From an uncultured Altererythrobacter sp. (GTDB lineage Bacteria; Pseudomonadota; Alphaproteobacteria; Sphingomonadales; Sphingomonadaceae), in the NCBI GenBank assembly GCA_913055875.1, contig CAJXJY010000002.1, forward strand, positions 1 through 64,000: DNA of 64,000 nucleotides. Reading direction: 5' to 3'. The notes under the pieces were generated by a model. The model was not told the DNA's origin. It did not search any database and saw nothing but the letters and a program-made list of their open reading frames with translations. A program made the position numbers and the translations under genes. Numbering within the stretch: the stretch's first letter is position 1; each line of letters opens with the position of its first letter. Shown here one piece after another: positions 37,039-45,322 of the stretch.

Positions 37039-38043
37039 TCAAGAATCGTGCACCGCGCGCACGACCGGGCCCAGCGTGGGCGAGCGGCCGAGCCATTCGA
37101 CCTGCGTCTTCGCGGTCACCGCGTTGATCGCGGTCTGGGGTACGAAACCGCCGCTGACCGGCAGGCGCAGCGGGCGCGTACCCGGCGGCATGGCGATGGT
37201 CCGTGCGATGGCGCGCGGCACGTCGAGCGGATCGGCGGTGCGGCCCGAGCCGTCCTCCTGCCCCATCTGCGCGACCTGCTGCGGATATCCGGCAGTATGG
37301 ACCTCGCTCGCTCGCTCCTTGAGCGCGGCGGTGTAGATGTTGCGGTTGACCCAGACCTCGGTCGGATAGCCGCCCGGCTCGATGATGGTGACGTCGATAT
37401 TGTGCGGCACCAGCTCATAGGCGAGCTGTTCGCCCATCGCCTCGAGCGCGAACTTGGTCGCCGAATAATGCCCCGCATGCGGCACGATCACGCGTCCGAG
37501 CTGGCTCGAGATCTGGAATATCTGCCCCGAGCCCGCCTTGCGCATGCCGGGCAGCACCGCGCGCGCCATGCGGTGGCAGCCGAACACGTTGGTGTCGAAG
37601 ATCAGCCGCGTCGCTTCCATGTCCTGCACCTCGACCGGCGAGGTGATGCCGATCCCGGCATTGTTGATCAGCACGTCGAGCGGGCCGCCGTTGATCCGCT
37701 CCGCCTCGCCGACGGCGCCGTAGGTCATTTCCTCCTCGAGCACATCGAGCGGCAATATGTGGAGGTCCAGATTCTCGTCGCTGGCGAGCTGGCGCAGTTC
37801 GTCGGCCTCGGGGCGCGGGATGTTGCGCATGGTCGCGAACACCCTGGCGCCGAGCCTTGCATAGAGTTCGGCGCCGAGGCGTCCGAAGCCCGAGGAGCAG
37901 CCGGTGATGACGATGCTCTTGCCCGACAAATCGGGGGTCACGTCGTGCAGCGTGTCCTCCAGGTCCTGTGCGCGAGAGGCGGCGGCGAGCGCTCCGGTGG
38001 CGGCGGCTCCGGCGAGCAGGGTGCGGCGGGTCAGGTCGGGCAT
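37039..38043 (-). CDS. Short-chain dehydrogenase/reductase with Tat-type signal
   Basis: A 334-residue SDR. The N-terminus is a twin-arginine-type signal (Arg6-Arg7 in LTRRTLLAGAAATGALAAASRA). The Rossmann core follows with VITGCSSGFGR (TGxxxGxG), DVLINNAGIG, the catalytic Ser in QISSQLG and the YSATK Tyr/Lys pair. Periplasmic export of an NAD(P)-dependent enzyme through Tat would be unusual but known for folded redox enzymes. Substrate cannot be named. It starts on the opposite strand to a small lipoprotein gene about 90 bases away. Confidence 0.85.
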   Translation of the reverse strand: MPDLTRRTLLAGAAATGALAAASRAQDLEDTLHDVTPDLSGKSIVITGCSSGFGRLGAELYARLGARVFATMRNIPRPEADELRQLASDENLDLHILPLDVLEEEMTYGAVGEAERINGGPLDVLINNAGIGITSPVEVQDMEATRLIFDTNVFGCHRMARAVLPGMRKAGSGQIFQISSQLGRVIVPHAGHYSATKFALEAMGEQLAYELVPHNIDVTIIEPGGYPTEVWVNRNIYTAALKERASEVHTAGYPQQVAQMGQEDGSGRTADPLDVPRAIARTIAMPPGTRPLRLPVSGGFVPQTAINAVTAKTQVEWLGRSPTLGPVVRAVHDS

Positions 38044-38135
38044 GGCGGGTCTCCTGTGGCTGCGCGTCCTTAGCACGCGCGGCAGCGATGCACTATCCGC
38101 TTGCCCGGTGCAGGATTGCGGACTAGCGGCCTGAA

Positions 38136-38396
38136 ATGTCTCGCATTGCACTCGCCATGGCTGCCATCGCCCCGTTCGCGCTCGCCGCGTGCCAAACCAC
38201 CACCTCGGACGAGTGGACCGGCGACGGCAGCACCGATTTCACCCAGGCGGAGCGCAGCTGCGAAAAGCAGACCGAGAATATCGAGGAAAAGGCCGAACGC
38301 GCCGAGTTCTTCGTCGGCTGCATGCGCGCGCTGGGGTGGGAGCCGAAGCCGGGCACCGAATACGCAACGCCCGAGGACGCGCCCGATCCGACCTGA
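38136..38396 (+). CDS. Small predicted lipoprotein
   Basis: An 86-residue product with a lipoprotein signal SRIALAMAAIAPFALAAC (Cys19). The mature part is short, acidic and helical, with CEKQTENIEEKAERAEFFVGC, two cysteines 20 residues apart, suggesting a disulphide-bonded helical hairpin. No family is recognised. It converges with the beta-propeller lipoprotein gene, 2 bases apart. Confidence 0.65.
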   Translation: MSRIALAMAAIAPFALAACQTTTSDEWTGDGSTDFTQAERSCEKQTENIEEKAERAEFFVGCMRALGWEPKPGTEYATPEDAPDPT

Positions 38397-38398
38397 CC

Positions 38399-39238
38399 CT
38401 AGCCGCAGCGCGCGAAGTGCTCCGGCCCGGCATACCGCAGCATGCCATCGCCCCCGATCTTCGCGGTGGTGAAGACGCCCTCGCGCGGCCCGGTGAAGCG
38501 GAAGTCGAGATCGCTGCCGTCGGTGTTGAGCGCGTGCATCGGCTCGGCGGGCTGCCATTCGCCGTCGACCAGGCAGGACAGATAGAGATCGCCCGGCACG
38601 GTGCGGTTGGTTTGGCGGCCCGATGCCTCGAACACCATCGTCGCCCCGTCGGGCGAAAGCGCGAGGTTCCACTCGCCGGTCGGCGAATTGATCGCCGGGC
38701 CGAGCGGTTCGACCTCCCATCCGGCGGCAGTCCTGCGCGCGCGGTAGATGTCGCCCTGGCCCATGCCGCCCTCGCGCTGCGAAGCGAAGTAGAGCGAGCC
38801 ATCCGGGGCGACATGCGGGCTCGCCTCGTAGCCGCCGGTGTTGACGGGGGAGGGGAGGCGCTCGGCCATGGTCCAGCCCTCCGCCGCGCTCCAGCCGGCA
38901 CACCAGATATCGGACTCGCGCACGAAGCATCCCGTCTGCGAGGCCGCGTCCCACGAAAAGTCGCGCTCGTTCGTGTCCTCGAAGGTGATATCCGCAAGGA
39001 CGGGCGGTCCGCCGTCGAACGGATAGCGCCAGATCTTCGATTTCGCGTCGGTACCGAACGGCGCGTCCATGCGCGAGAGATACCACCCGTCGGGTCCGCG
39101 GGTCAGGCCGAATTCGGGCTGCGGCGTCTGGTAGCGTGCAAGGTCGGGCTGCGAGTCGGCCACGGTGGTACAACCCGCCAGCAGCAGCGCCGCGATCGCT
39201 GCAACCGCGCGCGATGGTCGTGTCTTCCCGGTCGTCAT
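38399..39238 (-). CDS. PD40/WD40-like beta-propeller lipoprotein
   Basis: A 279-residue lipoprotein with the signal peptide ending LLLAGC (Cys23). The mature part has repeated blades with the PD40 (TolB-like) pattern: PHVAPDGSLYFASQREGG, WNLALSPDGATMVFEASG and RGPDGWYLSRM. It probably sits in the periplasm or outer membrane as a binding scaffold; no catalytic residues are expected. It may be exported by Lol. Confidence 0.78.
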   Translation of the reverse strand: MTTGKTRPSRAVAAIAALLLAGCTTVADSQPDLARYQTPQPEFGLTRGPDGWYLSRMDAPFGTDAKSKIWRYPFDGGPPVLADITFEDTNERDFSWDAASQTGCFVRESDIWCAGWSAAEGWTMAERLPSPVNTGGYEASPHVAPDGSLYFASQREGGMGQGDIYRARRTAAGWEVEPLGPAINSPTGEWNLALSPDGATMVFEASGRQTNRTVPGDLYLSCLVDGEWQPAEPMHALNTDGSDLDFRFTGPREGVFTTAKIGGDGMLRYAGPEHFARCG

Positions 39239-39259
39239 TTCGGCTGCCGAACCTAGCGA

Positions 39260-39766
39260 TTATCGCGCCGGAAGCGAGTCGAGGAAGTCCTGCGCCTCGT
39301 TCGGCGACCGCAGCCGCACCACCTTGTCCCAATGCCCTTCCAGCCGCTTGTGCAGCCGCACGCGCGGGCCGCTGTTCCAGCGCGCGACGTACCAGAAGAA
39401 CGCCGGATCGAAGCGTTCGGGACAATCGGCACCCATGTCGGGCCGGGTCGTGCCGTAATGGCGGAGGGTGCGCTTCACCAGCCGCCACAGGCATAGCCGG
39501 ATGGGGAAATCGAGATAGACGATCGTGTCGGCACGCGGCGCGCGCAGGTGCAGCGAGCTGCCGTGCGTCCCGTCGATGACCCAGCGCTCTCCCGCGACTA
39601 TGGCCTCGGTCCGGCGGTAGAATTCGGGCCGCTCCATCTCGACCCAGCCGGGCAGCCACGCCACGGCGTCGAGATGGTGCAGCGGCAGGCCGAGGCGATG
39701 CGCGATCTGCGCGGCCAGCGTCGACTTGCCCGACCCGCACGGACCGATGACGAGCACGCGCTGCAC
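39260..39766 (-). CDS. P-loop adenylate kinase-like protein (FlaR/topology modulation type)
   Basis: A 168-residue P-loop protein. The Walker A motif is GPCGSGKST near the N-terminus, followed by HRLGLPLHHLDAVAWLPGW (the FlaR-type LD segment) and WVIDGTHGSSLHLRAPRADTIVYLDFP. These are marks of the small 'DNA topology modulation protein FlaR' kinase-like group, whose true substrate is unknown. It lies 4 bases after the pth stop region on the same strand and may be co-transcribed with pth. Confidence 0.82.
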   Translation of the reverse strand: MQRVLVIGPCGSGKSTLAAQIAHRLGLPLHHLDAVAWLPGWVEMERPEFYRRTEAIVAGERWVIDGTHGSSLHLRAPRADTIVYLDFPIRLCLWRLVKRTLRHYGTTRPDMGADCPERFDPAFFWYVARWNSGPRVRLHKRLEGHWDKVVRLRSPNEAQDFLDSLPAR

Positions 39767-39770
39767 GGCA

Positions 39771-40340
39771 TCAGTCCTGCTGCCGCAGCGCGACGTCGTT
39801 CATGAAGCGCGCATCGTCGCCCCGGGCGAGCCACTCCGCCTCGGCCCCGATAGCGGCGAGCATCTGCACCAGGTCGTCCTGCTCGGCCCTGGCGTAATTG
39901 CCGAGCACGTGGCCGGTGACGCGGTCCTTGTGACCCGGATGGCCGATGCCGATACGCACCCGGCGGAAGTCGGGGCCGAGATGGTTGCCGATGCTGCGCA
40001 GCCCGTTGTGCCCCGCAGTGCCGCCGCCCTGCTTCACCTTGACCTTGAACGGCGCGAGGTCGAGCTCGTCGTGGAACACGGTCAGCGCGTCGGGCTCGAG
40101 CTTGTAGAAGCGCAGCGCCTCGCCGACGCTGCGGCCGCTCTCGTTCATGTAGGTTGCGGGTTTGAGCAGCAGCACTTTCGCGCTGCCGATGCGGCCTTCC
40201 TGCACCCAGCCGGAAAACTTCTTCTGGACCGGGCCGAAGCCGTGCATTTCGGCCAGCACGTCGCACGCCATGAAGCCGACATTGTGCCGGTGCATGGCGT
40301 ATTTCGGTCCGGGGTTTCCAAGGCCAGCCCAGATTTGCAT
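39771..40340 (-). CDS. pth: Peptidyl-tRNA hydrolase
   Basis: Pth frees tRNA from prematurely released peptidyl-tRNA. The 189-residue protein has GLGNPGPKYAMHRHNVGFM with the catalytic His19, the Asn of the KPATYMNESG segment, the Asp in VFHDELDLAPFKVKVK, and the C-terminal GGTAGHNGLRSI. These active-site residues are intact. Upstream, the L25 gene ends in a terminator about 400 bases before this start; that gap forms an unusually long structured leader. Confidence 0.95.
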   Translation of the reverse strand: MQIWAGLGNPGPKYAMHRHNVGFMACDVLAEMHGFGPVQKKFSGWVQEGRIGSAKVLLLKPATYMNESGRSVGEALRFYKLEPDALTVFHDELDLAPFKVKVKQGGGTAGHNGLRSIGNHLGPDFRRVRIGIGHPGHKDRVTGHVLGNYARAEQDDLVQMLAAIGAEAEWLARGDDARFMNDVALRQQD

Positions 40341-40736
40341 GGGGGGCTGGTAGCGGATGTCGCGCCTGCGGCAAGGATTGAGTCCTTGTTTTTCGCTCGC
40401 ACCTCCGTGCGAGCGTCCTCGCGGCTATTTCTCCCTTCGGTCGGGCCGCTGCGGGCGGCCGGTCGGCCCCTTCGGCTGGCTGGCAAGCCAGCCGCTCAGG
40501 ACAGGCTTGCGGACCCTCGCGGGTCCGTGCTCCGCCACCAAGCCAGTCAGCCTGGTCCAGAATCCGCGTGAAACCCGCGAAGCTTGGGCCAGGAACTTGG
40601 CGCACCCTCGCAACCGCGCCGCGACCAGCGGCGCCAGAGCGCGACTGCGCGACCGTAGGTGCCCCGTAGCGAAGCGGAGGGAACAGCACCGGAGGATGCA
40701 CCCGCGGAGGCGGGTGCGCAAAACAGAGAATCAAAA
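40341..40736 (-). other. Long structured non-coding leader between L25 and pth
   Basis: A 396-base stretch with no convincing gene. It is full of local hairpins, for example GCTCGCAC / GTGCGAGC (near 40395-40415), GGCTGGC / GCCAGCC, CGGACC / GGTCCG and GCACCCGC / GCGGGTGC (near 40699-40718). A weak Arg-rich open frame exists (40425-40721 on the minus strand) but follows the hairpins rather than codon patterns. The upstream L25 terminator means pth has its own promoter in or near this region. It may be a leader RNA or a degraded repeat mosaic. Confidence 0.55.
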
Positions 40737-40762
40737 CGCCGGACTTCTCGCGAAGCCCGGCG
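40737..40762 (-). terminator. Terminator of the L25 gene
   Basis: On the minus strand an 11-bp stem (CGCCGGGCTTC / GAAGTCCGGCG, one mismatch) with loop GCGA is followed by a U-rich tail (TTTTGATT). It lies 30 bases past the L25 stop. This is a classic intrinsic terminator and separates L25 from the pth leader. Confidence 0.85.
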
Positions 40763-40791
40763 CCTTGGTGATTCTTCTGAAAGCGAGGCGC

Positions 40792-41490
40792 TTAGTCCTC
40801 GCCCTTGTCCTCGCCCTCTTCGGAGGTCTCGCCCTCTTCGCCTTCCTCGCCTTCCTGCTCGGTGGCGGGAACGCCGTCGGCATCGAGTTCGGCTTCGTCG
40901 GTCTCTTCCTCGGCCTTCTTGAGCGCCGAGGGGGCGACCAGCGTGGCGATGGTGAAGTCGCGGTCGGTGATCGCGCTCTCGCTGCCCTCGGGCAGCTCGA
41001 CTTCGCTGATGTGGATCGAATCGCCGACTTCCTTGCCGGTGACGTCGATCACGATCTCGCTCGGGATCTTGTCGTTCTCGCAGATCAGCTCGAGCTCGTG
41101 ACGGACCACGTTGAGAACGCCGCCCTTCTTGAGGCCGGGCGACTGCTCTTCGTTGACGAACACCACCGGCACGTCGACTTCGATCTTGCCGCCCTTGACC
41201 ATGCGCAGGAAGTCGGCGTGGATCGGACGGTCGCTGACGGGGTCGAGCGCAACGTCCTTGGGCAGGGTGCGCATCGTCTTGCCGTCGAGGGTGATCTCGA
41301 CGATCGAGTTCATGAAGTGGCCGGTCATCAATTGCTTGACCAGCGCCTTCGACTCGACGTGGATCATGGTGGGTTCTTCCTTGCCGCCATAGATCACGGC
41401 GGGGACACGGCCTTCGCGACGCAGTGCACGGGAGGCTCCCTTGCCAGCCCGTTCGCGCGTCTCGGCCGGCAGGGTCAGAGCGTCGCTCAT
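40792..41490 (-). CDS. rplY: Ribosomal protein L25/CTC family
   Basis: A 232-residue long-form L25 (CTC/TL5-type) that binds 5S rRNA. The N-terminal domain starts [35 protein letters not shown], and the C-terminal beta-domain contains [20 protein letters not shown]. The C-terminal tail is highly acidic (Glu-rich, ending EEGEDKGED). The start at 41490 was chosen by family fit. The organisation L25-pth is common in bacteria. Confidence 0.95.
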   Translation of the reverse strand: MSDALTLPAETRERAGKGASRALRREGRVPAVIYGGKEEPTMIHVESKALVKQLMTGHFMNSIVEITLDGKTMRTLPKDVALDPVSDRPIHADFLRMVKGGKIEVDVPVVFVNEEQSPGLKKGGVLNVVRHELELICENDKIPSEIVIDVTGKEVGDSIHISEVELPEGSESAITDRDFTIATLVAPSALKKAEEETDEAELDADGVPATEQEGEEGEEGETSEEGEDKGED

Positions 41491-41671
41491 AGTGCTACCT
41501 TTCGAAATGCTTGGTTTATCGTCCGGTTCGCCACGCCTCCAGGGATGACCATGGCACCGAAGCGCGCGCCTATAGCGGGCGGGGGCGGAAATGCAAGCCT
41601 CGCCGAGGCTGTATCGATGACAGGGGACGATGCCGTGCTGCTCCTTCTGCCTCGACGGGAGAAGGAAACGG

Positions 41672-42556
41672 TTAATGAATGCGTCGAAGCGTAAAGCCGG
41701 CGTCCTCCAGCATTCGGACGAGGCCATCCTCGCCGAGCAGGTGGGCGGCGCCGACCGCAATCAGGGGGCGTGTGTCGCTCCGAAGCATCTCGCCCAACCG
41801 CTCCCCCCAGGCGCGGTTTCGCCCGGCTAGCAGGGCCTCGTACAGTTCCGGATCGGCGAGCATGCCATGGTCGAACTCGGACTCCAGCGCGTCTGCGTCA
41901 CCCGCCAGCCACAGCCGGATCAGGCGGTCGGGTTCCTTTTTTCGGCGGGCATAGTCCGAAACGACTGCGGCGAGCATGTCGCGCTGCTCGCGTTCGGGCA
42001 GCCGGTCGAAGATCGCCAGCTGGTTCGCGACGCCTTCCAGTTCGATCATCGGGCCGCGGGAGAACATCCCGATCAGCGCGCGATCGACGCCGTTGGCGGC
42101 ATCGCCCACGCGCACGGCCTGCGCCAGGATAATGGCCGCGGCCCATGTCTCGGTGCGCTCGAAACCGGAGTCGTCTAGGCCCCCGTCGGCGAGCATTTCC
42201 GCCAGTCGGGGGCGCAAGGCGGCGGGCACTTTCCCGGTCAGCGGCGCTTGCCCGTCCGAATAGGCGAGGCGGGCGAATGCCGAGGGACCCGGCTCGCCTC
42301 CGCCTGGCGGAATGGCTTCGACCACCAGCGAATCGGCCCGCTCGACGATCGCGTCGATCTGCGCGGTCCGCCATTCGGTGCCGGCAGGAAGCGCATGGAT
42401 GGTGCCGAACAGCCAGCCTTCGATCTGTCCGTCTCCGGAAACGATTTCGTAGAGGATCGGCGTGGGCGAAGGGTACGGTTCGGTGGGACCCTCGCGTTCG
42501 CCGCATCCGCCCGTCAACAGCGCCGCGGCGAGGAGGGCCAGCGCGGCGCGCAGCAT
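41672..42556 (-). CDS. TraB/GumN-family lipoprotein (first of two)
   Basis: A 294-residue protein of the TraB/GumN (erythromycin esterase-like fold or protease-like) group. It begins with a lipoprotein signal ending LLTGGC (Cys18). The core has [36 protein letters not shown], the family's GxxH and E motifs, and ends with [23 protein letters not shown], containing the second conserved His. The ATG overlaps the stop of the second copy (TAATG), so both are translated from one message. The biochemical role of the family is unproven. Confidence 0.88.
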   Translation of the reverse strand: MLRAALALLAAALLTGGCGEREGPTEPYPSPTPILYEIVSGDGQIEGWLFGTIHALPAGTEWRTAQIDAIVERADSLVVEAIPPGGGEPGPSAFARLAYSDGQAPLTGKVPAALRPRLAEMLADGGLDDSGFERTETWAAAIILAQAVRVGDAANGVDRALIGMFSRGPMIELEGVANQLAIFDRLPEREQRDMLAAVVSDYARRKKEPDRLIRLWLAGDADALESEFDHGMLADPELYEALLAGRNRAWGERLGEMLRSDTRPLIAVGAAHLLGEDGLVRMLEDAGFTLRRIH

Positions 42557-43470
42557 TACTGCACCCGGCGGGCCCGTATGCCGCGCCCGGCGAGCAGGTC
42601 CTGCACGCTCTTTTCACCCGCGAGATGGCCCGCGCCGACTGCCATGAACACCGTGCCGGGTTGGTCGAGCCGTTCGTCGATCCATTCGGCCCAGGCGGCG
42701 TTGCGGGCGTAGAGCAGCCGTTCGGCGAGGGCCGGGTCGCCTTCCATCGCCTCGTTGAGCAGCGCCGCGAGCCCCTCGGCATCGCCTGCCGCCCATTCGG
42801 CTATCGCCATGTCGAGGAACGGTCCGATCTCGTCGAACTGCTCCGCGGCCTCGATCAGGTACTCGACCTGGGCGTCGAGCGGCAGTTCGTCGAAGATCGC
42901 GAACTGGCCCTCGACGGTTTCGAGCGCGACGCGCCTGGTGCCCGGCCGGACTGCGGCTTCGAGCACTTTCTCGACCCCGCGTTCGGGCGAGAGTCCGGCG
43001 CGCTGATAGGCGATCTGCACCAGCTGGAGCGAGGCGAGCCATGGCTCGAGCGGGTCCAGATTATCGGCCGGGATACCCGTTTCAACGAGCGCCGCCTCGT
43101 AGCGCGCGCGGTCTTCGTCCGACATCACGCTGCGGAGGGTCGTGCCGTCGGCGAACATGCCGGTGGCGAGCGCGATACCGGGGATCTTTGCCAACGCTTC
43201 GGGGGTGAGGTCGATTTCGGTCACCAGCTCGTCGGCGCCTGCCAGCGCGTTGCCGACCACCGGCGTATCCCACTCGACGTCCTCGGGCATGGTGTGGACC
43301 GTTCCGAACAGGTAGATCGCGGTATCCTCGTCGGACACGATCCACATTGCCGGTCCGGCCCGTTGGACCGGCACGGGCGCCGGATCGTCCGAATGCGCGC
43401 AGGCGGTTCCGGCGAAGGCGAGGGCGATGCTCGCCGCGGCGAGGGCAAGCTGGCGTATCGGTCTGATCAT
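42556..43470 (-). CDS. TraB/GumN-family protein (second of two)
   Basis: A 304-residue paralogue of the following gene in the same operon. The signal peptide leads to AGTAC at residues 20-24, probably a lipobox variant. The same core motifs appear: AIYLFGTVHTMPEDVEWDT (GTVH), a central helical region (FDELPLDAQVEYLIEAAEQF) and MAVGAGHLAGEKSVQDLLAGRG. Similarity between the two copies over their length points to tandem duplication followed by divergence. It lies just upstream in transcription of the first copy. Confidence 0.88.
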   Translation of the reverse strand: MIRPIRQLALAAASIALAFAGTACAHSDDPAPVPVQRAGPAMWIVSDEDTAIYLFGTVHTMPEDVEWDTPVVGNALAGADELVTEIDLTPEALAKIPGIALATGMFADGTTLRSVMSDEDRARYEAALVETGIPADNLDPLEPWLASLQLVQIAYQRAGLSPERGVEKVLEAAVRPGTRRVALETVEGQFAIFDELPLDAQVEYLIEAAEQFDEIGPFLDMAIAEWAAGDAEGLAALLNEAMEGDPALAERLLYARNAAWAEWIDERLDQPGTVFMAVGAGHLAGEKSVQDLLAGRGIRARRVQ

Positions 43471-43522
43471 GCTGCGACTCTTGGAACGGATAATTGAACG
43501 AACGGTGAAACGCGCCCTACCA

Positions 43523-43717
43523 TCACTTGCCGTCGTCGAAAATCTCTTCGATCCGCAATTCGAACAGGCGCGCGATACGGAAGGCGAGCGGGAGCGAGGG
43601 GTCGTGCTTGCCGGTCTCGATCGCGTTGACCGCCTGGCGCGAGACGCATAGATGGCTTGCCAGCTCGGCCTGGCTCCAGTCGCGCTCGGCGCGCAGGACC
43701 TTGAGGCGGTTGTTCAT
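43523..43717 (-). CDS. Small XRE-family helix-turn-helix regulator
   Basis: A 64-residue protein that is essentially one HTH domain: NRLKVLRAERDWSQAELASHLCVSRQAVNAIETGKHDPSLPLAFRIARLFELRIEEIF. This matches the Cro/YgzD-like XRE group whose genes sit beside small membrane proteins. The ATG at 43717 overlaps the stop of the membrane-protein gene upstream in transcription (ATGA). It is expected to bind the two palindromes in the promoter region at 44.2 kb and control its own operon, which is inference. Confidence 0.88.
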   Translation of the reverse strand: MNNRLKVLRAERDWSQAELASHLCVSRQAVNAIETGKHDPSLPLAFRIARLFELRIEEIFDDGK

Positions 43718-44139
43718 GCGACCGTTCCGCGCAGGCGATAATAGAGATAGCCGATCGCCCAGCCGGCGAGCGCGAGCAGAACCATGTCGCCTGCACCCGG
43801 ATCGGGCAGCCAGCGGCCGAGCAGGAAGTCCGCCGCCCACAGGGCATGGCCGACTACCATGGTCAGCAGCCCGATGACTGCCGACAGGGCGAGGGTCTGA
43901 TAGGTGTAATCGTCGGCGCAGCGCCGGTCGAGCGCGCTCGCCTTGCACATGAGCAGCGCCACCGCGACGATCATGGCCGCGAGGATTCCTCCGCCGAGAA
44001 GCGGGGACACGCTTGCTGCGCCGGCGGGGTCGGTCGAGGGCGTGTCCACCGCCAGCACGACGATTGCGCCGCCGCCCATGAGGGCGAAGGTGATGTCGAG
44101 CAGACGGGACGAATACAGGGAGCGGGTCAGGCGGGTCAT
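43714..44139 (-). CDS. Multi-pass membrane protein paired with the XRE regulator
   Basis: A 141-residue protein with four predicted membrane segments (ITFALMGGGAIVVLAV; LLGGGILAAMIVAVALLM; TLALSAVIGLLTMVVGHAL; VLLALAGWAIGYLYY). It has the layout of the DUF2178/DUF2975-type proteins found with small XRE regulators. I use ATG 44139, six bases after a GGAG, rather than ATG 44145 or an upstream TTG. A role as membrane sensor or immunity-like partner for the regulator is plausible but not shown. Confidence 0.75.
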   Translation of the reverse strand: MTRLTRSLYSSRLLDITFALMGGGAIVVLAVDTPSTDPAGAASVSPLLGGGILAAMIVAVALLMCKASALDRRCADDYTYQTLALSAVIGLLTMVVGHALWAADFLLGRWLPDPGAGDMVLLALAGWAIGYLYYRLRGTVA

Positions 44140-44176
44140 GAGCATCTCCGGCAATCGGTGGGTGTCGGGCGATTTG

Positions 44177-44234
44177 TGTCAGGTATACCTTACATATTGT
44201 CGCGATTCGCCGGCTATGTCAAGTCTACCTGACA
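44177..44234 (-). promoter_or_regulatory. Twin 18-bp operators at the XRE operon promoter
   Basis: Two palindromes share the pattern TGTCARGTN2ACYTKACA: TGTCAGGTATACCTTACA at 44177-44194 and TGTCAAGTCTACCTGACA at 44217-44234, 40 bp centre to centre, that is about four helix turns. On the minus strand the second contains TTGACA, a perfect -35 hexamer. The first lies near the expected -10/start region. They sit 38-95 bases upstream of the membrane-protein start, a good arrangement for autoregulation. Confidence 0.75.
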
Positions 44235-44316
44235 GAAAGTCGCTGTAACCTGTCGCCGACCGCGCTGCTGCACTGCGGCATTGACGGTGTGGGGACCATC
44301 CGCCATTGCGCGCGCC

Positions 44317-45216
<900 letters not shown>

Positions 45217-45230
45217 TCAGGCCCCATTCC

Positions 45231-45307
45231 GTCATCCCAGCGAAAGCTGGGATCTTTCTCGGCACGGCACTTCGTCTGCGACAGATCCCAGCTTTCGCTG
45301 GGATGAC
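45231..45307. repeat. Inverted pair with 25-bp perfect arms between glyQ and glyS
   Basis: Arms 45231-45255 and 45283-45307 are perfect 25-bp reverse complements with a 27-base spacer. Each arm is itself a palindrome built around CCCAGC-GAAA-GCTGGG. This core is a widespread dispersed repeat of proteobacteria. Since it lies in the 106-base gap inside the glyQ-glyS unit, the transcript must pass through it. Confidence 0.9.
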
Positions 45308-45322
45308 GAAAGGAGGGAGGCG

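Noticed and set aside
40425-40721. Arg-rich 98-codon minus-strand frame in the pth leader
   Set aside because: It follows the hairpins rather than codon use and has no start context; treated as non-coding.
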